Shown: positions 8,023-15,736 of the stretch, piece after piece
Position numbering within the stretch: position 1 is the first letter of the stretch
Layout: every line of letters starts with the position of its first letter
From: Candidatus Aerophobota bacterium
Lineage (GTDB): Bacteria > Aerophobota > Aerophobia > Aerophobales > JAGGXI01
Assembly: GCA_021163155.1 (NCBI GenBank)
Contig: JAGGXI010000114.1
Coordinates: forward strand, 1-26,459
Direction: 5' to 3'
DNA length: 26,459 bases
The notes under the pieces: generated by a model
Databases searched by the model: none
Told to the model about the DNA's origin: nothing
What the model saw: only the letters and a program-made list of their open reading frames with translations
Position numbers and translations under genes: made by a program

Positions 8023-8031
8023 CACCTTCCT
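8023..8031 (-). promoter_or_regulatory. Ribosome-binding site supporting a CTG start for the PflX-like gene
   Basis: On the minus strand GGAAGGTGA (an extended match to anti-SD) lies about 6 nt upstream of CTG at 8015-8013. The only other non-standard candidate, ATA at 8021, is too close to the SD. A TGA stop immediately upstream in frame limits how far the gene can extend. Confidence 0.5.
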
Positions 8032-8073
8032 TAAGTTTTTTTCTTGTTTGTTGATTATATCAATTCATATTTC

Positions 8074-8337
8074 TTTGGCAACCAACTTTTGCACGAAAAA
8101 AATGGTAGTCGCGAGGCTCAGAGCCTGCGTAAAACAGCGCAACCTGAAGGTTGCGGCTACCTTACTTTACCGATCAACCTTAATAGTGTAAGGATAACTA
8201 CAGCTTAAATGTGGAATTTATGATTTTGAAATTAATCTTTCTCTTCTTATATAGATCGTTATTAGTGCAAATATTACGGATTTTAAGATATTTTAAAAAT
8301 CTAATAAGATGAATTTCTGTAAAAACTATTTGACAAA
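8074..8337. repeat. Family-B element (copy B1) enclosing a two-hairpin family-A core
   Basis: The left end TTTGGCAACCAACTTTTGCA (8074-8093) is an inverted match to the right end (8317-8337; 14 of 21 positions, and 18 of 21 to the right end of copy B2). Within it lies a family-A element at 8104-8161: GGTAGTCGC and GCGGCTACC pair around GAGGCTCAGAGCCT and GCAACCTGAAGGTTGC. The right part (about 8184-8330) is a near-copy of sequence at 11919-12077 and 21243-21378, sharing ATAGATCGTT, TGCAAATATTACGGA and CTAATAAGATGA. It fills most of the divergent gap between the pflX-like gene and rny. Confidence 0.75.
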
Positions 8338-8358
8338 AAGATTTAAAAATTGTATTTT
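8330..8358 (+). promoter_or_regulatory. Predicted sigma-70 promoter for rny
   Basis: TTGACA (8330-8335), a 17-bp spacer, then TATTTT (8353-8358). The -35 box lies inside the right terminal repeat of the family-B element and the -10 box lies just outside it. Confidence 0.55.
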
Positions 8359-8367
8359 TAATTGAAT

Positions 8368-8435
8368 AAAGAAAATTGAGATTACACAGATTAAAACCTT
8401 TGGAGGTTTTTCAGAGGTCTCTGATTAGATCTTTG
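8368..8435. repeat. Short family-D repeat (copy D2) in the rny leader
   Basis: AATTGAGATTACACAGATTA followed by AAACCTTTGGAGGTTT and TCAGAGGTCTCTGA. It matches parts of the D copies at 1328-1482 and 21755-21868 but lacks the 12-bp hairpin. It lies between the predicted promoter and the rny start. Confidence 0.6.
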
Positions 8436-8473
8436 AAAAAATAAGTAGTGGGTGAATGGAGGGTGACCAAGAT

Positions 8474-9997
8474 ATGATTTTAAGATTGATATATATTTTA
8501 TTAGCGGCATTAATAGGATGGGCAGTGGCTACTTTTATCGATAGATATAGAACAAAATCCATGTTGAATAAAGCAAAAAATAAGTTACTTCAAGCAGAAA
8601 AAGAGATACAAGACAAAAGAAGAGAAATCGAACTGGAAAAAAGGGAGGAGCTTCATAGACTAAGAAATGCATTAGAAAGGGAAACAGAAAAGAGAAGAGA
8701 AGAGTTTCACAAATTGTCTAAGAAATTAATAGAAAGGGAGGAAATCCTTGACCGTCGCCTGCAAGAGTTAGAGAAAGAGAAAAGGAAATTGTCTTTTAAA
8801 GAACAGAATTTAGAAGAAAAAAAGAAAGAAATAGAATTTTTAAGAATTAAGCGGAGGAAGGAGTTAGAAAAAATAGCTGGTATTTCTGCCGAGGAGGCAA
8901 AAAAAGGCTTATTAGAGGATGTAAAGAAAGAAGCGGAAGAAGAAGCGTTTAAGATTGTTCAGGATGTAGAAAGAAGAACTCAAGAAACGGCCAATAAGAA
9001 AGCAAGAAAAATTGTAACTACTGCTATTCAACGCTGTGCTGTTGATCAAGTGATGGATTCAGTTATTTCCACTGTTTCATTACCCAGTGATGATATGAAA
9101 GGGAGAGTAATAGGTAGAGAAGGAAGAAATATAAGAGCTTTTGAGGCTCTTACGGGAGTAGATTTGATTGTAGATGATACGCCTGGAATTGTACTCATCT
9201 CATGTTTTGATCCTTTAAGGAGAAAAATAGCTGAAATCAGTTTGCAAAGACTTATTGCAGATTCTCGAATACATCCGGCAAGAATTGAAGAGATAGTGGA
9301 AAAAGCTAAGAAAGATATCGGGGAGATTGTTAAAGAAGAAGGTCAACAGGCAGCTTTCGATGCAGGGGTTTCTGATCTATCTCCAGAATTGATTAGTCTT
9401 TTGGGAAAATTAAAATTTCGCACCAGTTACGGACAGAATGTATTAAAGCATTCACAGGAAGTATCTTATATAGCCAGCGTTATGGCAGCAGAGATAGGAG
9501 CAGATTATATGCAAGCAAAAAGAGCAGGGCTTCTTCATGATATCGGAAAGGCTGTTGATCAGCAAATGGAAGGTCCTCATGCTTTCATTGGAGCACGGAT
9601 AGCTAAACAGTATGGAGAATCACCGGAAGTTGTTCACGCTATTGCGGCACATCATGATGATCAACGTGATGAAACTACTTTGGCTATGCTCATTCAAACA
9701 GCAGATGCTATATCGGCTGCTCGACCTGGTGCAAGAAAAGAGGTGTTGGAGGCTTATCTTAAACGCTTGGAGGACCTGGAAAATATAGCTACATCTTTTC
9801 AAGGAGTAGATAAGGCTTATGCTATTCAAGCAGGTAGAGAAATACGTATTATGGTTCAACCTCAAGAGATAAATGATGAAAAAGCAAAGATAATGTGCCA
9901 AAAAATTGCTAAGAGAACAGAAAAGGAATTGCGTTATCCTGGACAAATTAAGGTAACAGTAATTAGAGAACTTCGATATATTGAATATGCAAAATGA
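8474..9997 (+). CDS. rny: Ribonuclease Y
   Basis: A membrane-anchored endoribonuclease that initiates mRNA decay (507 residues with this start, near the family's usual 510-520). The N-terminal membrane anchor is [21 protein letters not shown] long charged coiled coil follows (about residues 25-180), then a KH domain with [10 protein letters not shown] at 210-219, then an HD domain with LLHDIGK (His-Asp at 355-356) and HHDD at 393-396. The ATG at 8474 is chosen because GGAGGGTGA stands 7 nt before it; the in-frame ATG at 8456 (six residues longer) has only a weak site. The stop overlaps nadD by 4 bp (ATGA), implying coupled translation. Confidence 0.96.
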   Translation: MILRLIYILLAALIGWAVATFIDRYRTKSMLNKAKNKLLQAEKEIQDKRREIELEKREELHRLRNALERETEKRREEFHKLSKKLIEREEILDRRLQELEKEKRKLSFKEQNLEEKKKEIEFLRIKRRKELEKIAGISAEEAKKGLLEDVKKEAEEEAFKIVQDVERRTQETANKKARKIVTTAIQRCAVDQVMDSVISTVSLPSDDMKGRVIGREGRNIRAFEALTGVDLIVDDTPGIVLISCFDPLRRKIAEISLQRLIADSRIHPARIEEIVEKAKKDIGEIVKEEGQQAAFDAGVSDLSPELISLLGKLKFRTSYGQNVLKHSQEVSYIASVMAAEIGADYMQAKRAGLLHDIGKAVDQQMEGPHAFIGARIAKQYGESPEVVHAIAAHHDDQRDETTLAMLIQTADAISAARPGARKEVLEAYLKRLEDLENIATSFQGVDKAYAIQAGREIRIMVQPQEINDEKAKIMCQKIAKRTEKELRYPGQIKVTVIRELRYIEYAK

Positions 9998-10596
9998 GTA
10001 AAGAAATATTAAAACTGGGAATTATGGGGGGGACTTTCAACCCTATTCACCAGGGACATTTAGTAACAGCAGAAGTGGTCAGAGATGAGTTCAAATTAGA
10101 TAAAGTTATTTTTATTCCTTCTGGCAAACCTCCTCATAAGGATAATAATGAAATTGTTTCTTCTGACCACCGTTGGATGATGACAGTACTTGCGACTATC
10201 AGCAATAAATATTTTTCTGTATCCTCTATAGAAGTAAAAAAGAAAGGCGAATCTTATACGAGGGATACCATTTTAGAGCTGAAGAAAATTTATGGAGAGG
10301 CATCAGATTGTTATTTTATTACAGGGGCTGATGTTATAGCTGAAATTTCTACTTGGCATAAAGTAAAAGATTTGCCAAAATTGACTAAGTTTATTGCTGT
10401 TTCTAGACCCGGTTATAAATTAGATATAAATAAAATAGACTCTCGATTTAGAAAATGTACTTACTTAATAGAAGTTCCTGCTTTAGCTATTTCTTCTACT
10501 GAAATCAGGAAAAGAGTAAAGGGAAGACAATCTATCAAGTATCTTTTACCAGAAGCAGTTGAAAGTTATATTTATAAAAATAGCCTTTATTTATAA
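9994..10596 (+). CDS. nadD: Nicotinate-nucleotide adenylyltransferase
   Basis: Transfers AMP from ATP to nicotinate mononucleotide to make deamido-NAD+, the shared step of NAD synthesis, in the cytosol. The 200-residue length is standard. The nucleotidyltransferase motif [12 protein letters not shown] lies at residues 12-23 and the second signature [10 protein letters not shown] is near 165-174. PSGKPPHK is the conserved substrate-binding loop. The start overlaps the rny stop. A conserved partner, rsfS, follows after about 100 bp but has its own predicted promoter. Confidence 0.96.
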   Translation: MSKEILKLGIMGGTFNPIHQGHLVTAEVVRDEFKLDKVIFIPSGKPPHKDNNEIVSSDHRWMMTVLATISNKYFSVSSIEVKKKGESYTRDTILELKKIYGEASDCYFITGADVIAEISTWHKVKDLPKLTKFIAVSRPGYKLDINKIDSRFRKCTYLIEVPALAISSTEIRKRVKGRQSIKYLLPEAVESYIYKNSLYL

Positions 10597-10640
10597 CTAA
10601 TTATAACTAAACAGATACAAAAGTTCAGAAAATCATTATT

Positions 10641-10668
10641 TTGACGAAAAAAATAATTTTTGTATAAT
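10641..10668 (+). promoter_or_regulatory. Predicted sigma-70 promoter for rsfS
   Basis: TTGACG (10641-10646), a 16-bp spacer, then consensus TATAAT (10663-10668). Transcription would begin near 10676, leaving a leader of about 23 nt before the chosen rsfS start. Confidence 0.7.
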
Positions 10669-10698
10669 ATCACCTCAAAGGAGAAGAGGGTAAAAAGT

Positions 10699-11058
10699 TT
10701 GGTTTCCCAGAAATTGGTTAAAAATGTTGTTGAAATAATGGAGAATAAAAAGGCAAAAGATATTATTCTCCTAAATCTTCAAGATATATCATTAATAGCT
10801 GATTATTTTGTCATCTGTAGTGGAGAATCATCTTCCCATATGCGAAGTATTGCTCAAGAGTTAGAAAAGAGGCTAAAGGATAATGGATTAGAACTTATTG
10901 GGGCTAAAGATTTTATCAATAAATGTTGGATACTTTTAGATTTTGGAACAATAGTAGTTCATATCTTTTCTAAAAAGGGAAGAGAGTTTTATCAATTAGA
11001 AAGATTATGGGCTGATGCTCAAAAAATCGTATTTAGTGAGAAGCTTGATTTGAAGTAA
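10699..11058 (+). CDS. rsfS: Ribosomal silencing factor RsfS (Iojap/YbeB)
   Basis: A small cytosolic protein (119 residues) that binds uL14 on the 50S subunit and blocks subunit joining when nutrients run low. Family features include KAKDIILLNLQDIS, ADYFVICSGESSSHMRSIA, and the C-terminal WILLDFGTIVVHIFSKKGRE followed by FYQLERLWADA. The frame is open from TTG at 10660, but that codon overlaps the promoter -10 box. I therefore place the start at TTG 10699, which has GAGGG 8 nt upstream. A TTG start suggests modest expression. It lies downstream of nadD, as in many bacteria. Confidence 0.9.
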   Translation: MVSQKLVKNVVEIMENKKAKDIILLNLQDISLIADYFVICSGESSSHMRSIAQELEKRLKDNGLELIGAKDFINKCWILLDFGTIVVHIFSKKGREFYQLERLWADAQKIVFSEKLDLK

Positions 11059-11100
11059 GTAAGTAAGTAAAATAAGTAAATAAGTAAAGTAAGTAAAATA
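11052..11100. repeat. TAAG microsatellite at the end of rsfS
   Basis: GAAGTAAGTAAGTAAGTAAA is followed by further TAAG/TAAA units. It starts in the last rsfS codons, and the TAA stop is part of the first repeat unit, so it could vary in length without altering the protein. Confidence 0.7.
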
Positions 11101-11101
11101 A

Positions 11102-11276
11102 GAGCTCATTAAAGTTCTCCACCTGAGTAGGGGAGGCTTTAGCCTCCCAATCGTTTTTTAACTCTTGTTTCACAAAGGGCGATTAGCCTCGCCCCTACTC
11201 ACAAGTAGGTTGTCTAAAATTTTGGTGGGTTGAAGTAGGTTAAAAATGCAAGAGGAGAAGTTCTTAAATAACCTCA
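11102..11276. repeat. Family-M palindromic element (copy M2)
   Basis: The terminal inverted repeats are GAGCTCATTAAAGTTCTCC (11102-11120) and the reverse complement of GAAGTTCTTAAATAACCTC. The outer stem GAGTAGGGG (11125-11133) pairs with CCCCTACTC (11192-11200) around the hairpins GAGGCTTTAGCCTC and GGGCGATTAGCCTCGCCC. The same ends and length are seen at 16583-16756. The remaining sequence up to tRNA-Ala (11277-11417) shows no gene; a 64-codon minus-strand frame here is only repeat sequence. Confidence 0.8.
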
Positions 11277-11417
11277 AAATAAGAAAATAAGGAAGCGGGA
11301 TAATGAGGAAAAGAGTAAAAGCTAATGCGTAAAGATGATGAAAAGGGATGCTCCTCTTACCCATTTACTCGTAAACAGCGACGGAGGGGAAAAGTCTCAA
11401 GATATTCTTGAAAAATT

Positions 11418-11493
11418 GGGGGTATAGCTCAGTTGGGAGAGTGCGTCCTTGGCGTGGACGAGGTCGGGGGTTCGAATCCCCCTACCTCCACCA
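11418..11493 (+). tRNA. tRNA-Ala (GGC)
   Basis: A 76-nt tRNA with encoded CCA. The acceptor GGGGGTA pairs with TACCTCC and includes the alanine-specific G3:U70 wobble pair. The anticodon arm CGTCC-TTGGCGT-GGACG gives anticodon GGC. The T-arm is GGGGG-TTCGAAT-CCCCC. Position 37 is G rather than the more usual A. Its last 20 nt are repeated exactly at 11701-11720. Confidence 0.95.
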
Positions 11494-11775
11494 GATCCAG
11501 ATAAAGACAAAATAGTGAGACGTAAACTGGTAGCCGCAAGGCTCAGAGCCTGCGAAGAGGTAAGACGTGGGAAGTGAGAGATAGAAAAGCAAGGGGATTC
11601 GAAGCCGAGTTGAGCGCATCCTGTGGATGAAAAATGAGCAAAGCGAATGTCAGCGAGACCGGCCGGCTTCGGAGGAGGAGCGGAAGCGACAGGGGAGAAG
11701 GAATCCCCCTACCTCCACCAGATAAAGACAAAATAGTGAGACGTAAACTGGTAGCCGCAAGGCTCAGAGCCTGCG
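11474..11775 (+). repeat. tRNA-Ala 3'-end duplication flanking a structured insert
   Basis: Copy 1 (11474-11554) and copy 2 (11701-11775) both carry GAATCCCCCTACCTCCACCA, then the same flank (AAGACAAAATAGTGAGACGT, AAACTGG) and a family-A hairpin. Copy 1 differs only by an extra 6 bp, because CCAGAT is doubled at the tRNA end. The period is 227 bp. Between them (11555-11700), GGGGATTCGAAGCCG at 11593-11607 can pair with CGGCTTC (11664-11670) and GAATCCCC (11701-11708). A small hairpin CATCC-TGT-GGATG lies at 11617-11629. Its left arm is also the reverse complement of the tRNA T-loop side TTCGAATCCCC. A 62-codon minus-strand frame over this region is not a credible gene. Confidence 0.8.
11529..11554 (+). 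repeat. Family-A hairpin, single type
   Basis: GGTAGCCGCAAGGCTCAGAG, then CCTGCG; the inner stem is AGGCT/AGCCT. The same sequence is at 11750-11775. Confidence 0.8.
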
Positions 11776-11840
11776 TTATGGTGTAATGGTCTTTCTTTGC
11801 GTAACCTAAATCTCATTAGATGTTACTGCTATTTAGCGGC

Positions 11841-11897
11841 GTAGAGGTTGCAGCTACCACTTGCGTAAAACAGCGCAACTTAAAAGTTGCGGCTACC
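11841..11897. repeat. Family-A element with variant stem
   Basis: GTAGAGGTTGCAGCTACC is followed by GCGCAACTTAAAAGTTGC and GGCTACC. The inner stem GCAACTT/AAGTTGC keeps pairing although its bases differ from other copies. It lies immediately before copy B2. Confidence 0.65.
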
Positions 11898-11918
11898 GTC
11901 CTTTGTAGCGCAAACTCA

Positions 11919-12077
11919 GATACTATAAAGGTAACTATGTCCTAAATGTGGAATCTGTGACTTTGAAATTAATCTTTCTGTTTTTTACATAGATCGTTGT
12001 TAATGCAAATATTACGGACTTCAAAATATTCTAAAAATTTAATAAGATGAGTTTCCTACAAAAGTTGGTTGGCAAAC
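11919..12077. repeat. Family-B element (copy B2)
   Basis: It closely matches the family-B copies at 8184-8337 and 21243-21378 (shared GAAATTAATCTTTCT, ATAGATCGTT, GCAAATATTACGGA, TAATAAGATGAGTTTCCTA). The right end CAAAAGTTGGTTGGCAAA is the inverted form of the left terminus of B1. Here the -35-like hexamer is TTGGCA and no -10 follows, so it probably lacks promoter activity. It joins directly to a family-M element. Confidence 0.75.
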
Positions 12078-12282
12078 TGTTAGAGTAATTGGTCTGGGTA
12101 GGGGAGGAGGAGCGGAAGAAGTTCTGCTGGGGAGGGTGAGGGTAACTTAGCCTCCCAACGACTTTTAGTTCTTATTTGCGAAGGGCGATTAATTTTGCCC
12201 CTACCCACAAGTGGGTTGTCTAAAATTTTGGTAGGTTAAATTGGGTTAAAAATGCAAGAGGAGGAGTTCTTAAACTACCTCA
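12069..12282. repeat. Family-M element with internal insertion (copy M3)
   Basis: The outer stem GGGTAGGGG (12096-12104) pairs with CCCCTACCC (12198-12206). The left end GGCAAACTGTTAGAGTAATT resembles copy M1, while the right end (TAAACTACCTCA) resembles M2/M4, so it is a mosaic. The first inner hairpin is interrupted by about 40 bp beginning GGAGGAGGAGCGGAAG, a motif also present in the tRNA-Ala insert. It ends 46 bp before ilvD. Confidence 0.75.
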
Positions 12283-12328
12283 TAGATTATTTTTAATTCT
12301 CAGTTCTAAATTATTATAAGGAGATAAG

Positions 12329-13987
12329 ATGCGAAGTGACAAGATAAAAAAGGGGATAGAGAGAGCGCCCCATAGAGCTCTACTTTATAGTACAGGTGTG
12401 ACAAAGAAAGCTATGAAAAAACCTTTTATAGGAATTGCTTCCAGTTTTAGTGACATAGTGCCTGGACATATTGAGATGCACCAATTAGAGAGATTTATAG
12501 AAAGAGGTATAGAGTCGAAAGGCGGTTTTCCTTTTATTTTTGGTATTCCTGCCATTTGTGATGGGATTGCTATGGGGCATATAGGAATGAAGTATTCTTT
12601 ACCTTCCCGTGAATTAATAGCCGATTCCATTGAGTCTGTTATTCAGGCTCACTCTTTTGATGGGTTGGTTTTACTTACCAATTGTGATAAGATAACTCCG
12701 GGCTCACTTATGGCTGCCGCACGTCTCAATGTCCCGACTATTGCAGTGACAGCCGGTCCTATGCTTTCAGGTAGGTTAAGAGGGAAGAGACTCTCTTATG
12801 TGAGAGATGCTTATGAGGCGATAGGTAGATTTAAAAAAGGAGAAATAAACGAGGAAGAACTCCATGATTTAGAGGAAGAAGCTTGCCCCGGTGTAGGGTC
12901 CTGTCAAGGTTTATATACAGCTAATACAATGGACTGCCTTACAGAGGTTTTAGGAATGAGCCTTCCCGGCTGTGGTACAGCTTTAGCTGTTTCAGGAAAA
13001 AAAAGAAGATTTGCTTATGAAAGCGGAGAGAGAATTGTAGAATTAATTAATGAAAATATACTTCCTCGTCAAATAATGAATAGAAAAGCTTTTGAAGATG
13101 CCATTCGGGTAGATATGGCGATGGGAGGATCTACTAATACCATATTGCATCTTTTAGCCATTGCTTATGAGGCTAAAGTTGACTTACCTTTATCTTTGTT
13201 TAATGAAATAGGTAAAAATACTTACCATCTAGTCAATCTTCGACCAGGAGGCAACTATTTTATGGAAGATTTTGAATGGGCAGGAGGAATCCCTGGGCTT
13301 TTAAATGTGCTTAAGAATACTTTAGTTGACCGTCCTACGGTATCTGGTAAATCCATAAAGGAGATTGCTCAGGAAGGGCGAGTTTTTGATACAGAAATAA
13401 TTAGAAGTTTAGATAATCCTTATGAAAAAGAGGGAGGAATAGCTATTCTTAGTGGTTCTTTAGCGCCGGAGGGGGCTGTAGTAAAACAATCTGCTGTAAA
13501 TAAAAAGATGAGAAGATTTAAAGGAAAAGCAAGAATTTTTGATAGTGAGGAAGAAGCAATCCAGGAGATATATAGGAAAGGGATAAGAAAGGGTGAGGTA
13601 ATTGTTATTCGCTATGAAGGACCCAAAGGTGGACCAGGGATGAGAGAGATGCTCTCTCCTACTGCAGCAGTAGTAGGAATGGGATTAAGTGATTCGGTGG
13701 CTTTAATTACAGATGGACGGTTTTCAGGAGGAACACGAGGACCTTGTATCGGCCATATCTGTCCTGAAGCAGCGGAAGGAGGACCTATCGCACTCATAAA
13801 AGATGGAGATGAGATCTTAATTGATATTCCTGAGAGGAAAATTGAAGTTAATTTGTCCGAAAAAGAACTTAACATGCGAAGGAAAGACTGGAAAAAACCC
13901 TCCCCTAAGATAAAAAGTGGTTACTTATCTCGGTATAGTCGATTAGTAAGTTCGTCAAATAAAGGAGCAGTATTAAGAGGTTTCTAA
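12329..13987 (+). CDS. ilvD: Dihydroxy-acid dehydratase
   Basis: Dehydrates 2,3-dihydroxy-isovalerate and 2,3-dihydroxy-3-methylvalerate to the keto acids of valine and isoleucine synthesis; a cytosolic Fe-S enzyme. The 552-residue length is normal. Visible signatures are ICDGIAMGH (76-84), TNCDKITPG (117-125), and [16 protein letters not shown] (186-201); C119, C186 and C192 are candidate cluster ligands. The early motif reads PGH (45-47), as in E. coli IlvD, rather than PCN as in plant-type [2Fe-2S] enzymes, so cluster type cannot be settled here. AAGGAGAT lies 6 nt before the ATG. No other ilv genes are adjacent; the liv importer lies 8 kb downstream. Confidence 0.96.
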   Translation: MRSDKIKKGIERAPHRALLYSTGVTKKAMKKPFIGIASSFSDIVPGHIEMHQLERFIERGIESKGGFPFIFGIPAICDGIAMGHIGMKYSLPSRELIADSIESVIQAHSFDGLVLLTNCDKITPGSLMAAARLNVPTIAVTAGPMLSGRLRGKRLSYVRDAYEAIGRFKKGEINEEELHDLEEEACPGVGSCQGLYTANTMDCLTEVLGMSLPGCGTALAVSGKKRRFAYESGERIVELINENILPRQIMNRKAFEDAIRVDMAMGGSTNTILHLLAIAYEAKVDLPLSLFNEIGKNTYHLVNLRPGGNYFMEDFEWAGGIPGLLNVLKNTLVDRPTVSGKSIKEIAQEGRVFDTEIIRSLDNPYEKEGGIAILSGSLAPEGAVVKQSAVNKKMRRFKGKARIFDSEEEAIQEIYRKGIRKGEVIVIRYEGPKGGPGMREMLSPTAAVVGMGLSDSVALITDGRFSGGTRGPCIGHICPEAAEGGPIALIKDGDEILIDIPERKIEVNLSEKELNMRRKDWKKPSPKIKSGYLSRYSRLVSSSNKGAVLRGF

Positions 13988-14057
13988 AAAAAGTCAGAAA
14001 TCTTTTTGATTTATTATCTAACCTTTCTTTAAGGGAAAAATCTAAAAGACTTTTTTC

Positions 14058-14251
14058 GTAAATACTCAGTGAACACCCTGCTCAGAAGGAAATTTACAGT
14101 CGAGTTTGATCAGTAAAGCAGGGTAGCCGCAACCTTTAGGTTGCGCAGAAGAGACGCAGGCTTTGAGCCTTACGGCTACCAATTTTACCCTTTATCTTCC
14201 CTCTGTGTAGGAAAAATGTTACCTTTGGGACGTAGTTCACTGAATATTTAC
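14058..14251. repeat. Family-E element: 17-bp inverted repeats around a two-hairpin family-A core
   Basis: GTAAATACTCAGTGAAC (14058-14074) and the reverse complement of GTTCACTGAATATTTAC (14235-14251) match at 16 of 17 positions. Between them, 14122-14180 is a family-A element: GGTAGCCG and CGGCTACC pair around GCAACCTTTAGGTTGC and AGGCTTTGAGCCT. It accounts for most of the 372-bp gap between ilvD and cmk; the rest is AT-rich with no gene seen. Confidence 0.75.
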
Positions 14252-14359
14252 CTTTTTTCTTTGTAAAATAGTCTTCAATAAAGAGTTAATAATATAATTT
14301 AATTAAAGAGAATGATAAGATTTTTTTAGTATAACGCTTACCATTATTATTAGAAAAAA

Positions 14360-15106
14360 ATGAAAGATTCATTTATTAATTTTAAAAACTCTTCTTCTCA
14401 ATGCAAAAGGAATCCTATTATTGCTATAGATGGTCCAGCAGCATCGGGGAAAAGCACAACTACCTATTTCCTTGCTAAAAAATTAAGATATTCACATATG
14501 GATACAGGAGCTATGTATAGAGCCTTGACATGGAAAGCGTTAAAGAATAAAGTAAATATCAAGGATAAGGAAGCACTTTATCGTTTAGCTAAAGAGACCA
14601 AAATTTTTTTAAAACCAGAGTCCAATGGGGAGACAAGAGTTTATGTGGATGGAGAAGAGGTAACTTCTTTAATTCGTTCTTCTAAAGTAAATAAATATGT
14701 TTCTCTTGTTTCTGTTATAAAAAAGGTGAGAGAAGTTATGGTTGCTCAACAAAGAAAGATGGGAGAAAAAGGTAAAATAGTGGCTGAAGGTAGAGATATA
14801 GGAACGGTAGTCTTTCCTAAAGCTGAGATTAAGATATTTCTTAAGGCTTCTTTAGAGGAAAGAGCGAGAAGAAGGTGGGAAGAAGAAAAAAGAAAGGGCT
14901 TGTCTTTAAAGAGAGAAGAAGTTCTTAGGGAGTTACTTAATAGAGATCGTATAGATACTCAAAGAGAATCTGCTCCTTTAAGAAAAGCAAAAGATGCAAT
15001 AGTTATAGATAATACTTACTTAAACATTTCTCAAACAGTGGAAGAGATATTAAAAATAGTTAAAAAAAAGTTGTCCTCCAATGAAAGAGCTTCCCCTACT
15101 ATATAG
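14360..15106 (+). CDS. cmk: Cytidylate kinase
   Basis: Phosphorylates CMP and dCMP with ATP in the cytosol. The 248-residue protein has an N-terminal tail of about 18 residues before IIAIDGPAASGKST, whose P-loop GPAASGKS is at 25-32. It also shows MDTGAMYRALTW, the substrate loop GRDIGTVVFP, and the LID-region arginines RARRRWEEEKRKG with LNRDRIDTQRESAPL. The ribosome-binding site is weak (AGAAAAAA), but no better start precedes the P-loop. Its 3' end overlaps plsC by 26 bp. The order cmk-plsC-ispH-rpsA is conserved across Clostridia and several uncultured phyla. Confidence 0.95.
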   Translation: MKDSFINFKNSSSQCKRNPIIAIDGPAASGKSTTTYFLAKKLRYSHMDTGAMYRALTWKALKNKVNIKDKEALYRLAKETKIFLKPESNGETRVYVDGEEVTSLIRSSKVNKYVSLVSVIKKVREVMVAQQRKMGEKGKIVAEGRDIGTVVFPKAEIKIFLKASLEERARRRWEEEKRKGLSLKREEVLRELLNRDRIDTQRESAPLRKAKDAIVIDNTYLNISQTVEEILKIVKKKLSSNERASPTI

Positions 15107-15698
15107 TCTATTATGGAAGTTAGCTTTTATAATTTTTAAGGTTTTTTTTGGAATAAAGATTCAAGGAAGAGAGAATATTCCTTCAGCAGGGGGAGCAATA
15201 CTCGCTCCTAATCATTTAAGCTATTTAGACTCTATAGTTATAGGTCTTGTTACTACTAGAAAGATAAATTTTGTAGCAAAAGAGGAATTATTCAAAAGTT
15301 TCCCTTTTTCTCTTTTAATAAGCAATTTAGGAGCTTTTCCTCTTAAAAAAAAAGGATTTGATCGCTCATCCTTCAAGAGAGCTTTGCATATTTTAAAAGA
15401 GGGAAAATTATTAGTTATTTTTCCTGAAGGGAGACGAAGAGAGAGAAGAGGGAAAATTGATTCTTTACAGAAGGGGGCCGCAAGAATAGCTTTAAAAGCA
15501 GGAGTTCCTTTAGTGCCTATTGCTATTCAAGGAACAGATAAAGCTTTACCTAAAAAAAGGAAAATAGCGAGAATAGCCAAAATAAGTGTTATCATAGGAA
15601 AGTCTTTACCAACTAAAAAATTATTTTATACTAAAGATAATATAGATAAAATTCATAATAGATTAATAAAGAGTATAAATGAATTACTCGGTTATTAG
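15081..15698 (+). CDS. plsC: 1-acyl-sn-glycerol-3-phosphate acyltransferase
   Basis: Adds the second acyl chain to lysophosphatidate to give phosphatidate at the inner membrane. The 205-residue protein shows the HX4D catalytic motif as NHLSYLD (44-50) and the glycerophosphate-binding FPEGRR (114-119), with a hydrophobic N-terminal anchor (LLWKLAFIIFKVFFG). VPLVPIAIQGTDKALPK matches the fourth family motif. It starts inside the cmk 3' end (26-bp overlap, different frame), so translation is probably coupled. Together with plsY downstream it supplies two steps of phosphatidate synthesis. Confidence 0.93.
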   Translation: MKELPLLYSLLWKLAFIIFKVFFGIKIQGRENIPSAGGAILAPNHLSYLDSIVIGLVTTRKINFVAKEELFKSFPFSLLISNLGAFPLKKKGFDRSSFKRALHILKEGKLLVIFPEGRRRERRGKIDSLQKGAARIALKAGVPLVPIAIQGTDKALPKKRKIARIAKISVIIGKSLPTKKLFYTKDNIDKIHNRLIKSINELLGY

Positions 15699-15736
15699 CC
15701 CTTTGCCCTCGGCTCTTATCTCTTGAAGAGGTATCT

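Noticed and set aside
9620-9946. Minus-strand 108-codon frame inside rny
   Set aside because: It is fully antisense to the conserved HD domain of RNase Y.
11170-11364. Minus-strand 64-codon frame before tRNA-Ala
   Set aside because: It lies largely in the family-M repeat and shows no protein family features; its C-terminus (LVSRGEANRPL) is just repeat sequence, also seen at the end of a frame at 3780-3965.
11543-11731. Minus-strand 62-codon frame across the tRNA-Ala insert
   Set aside because: It is low-complexity translation of a structured repeat, with no ribosome-binding site or recognisable domain.
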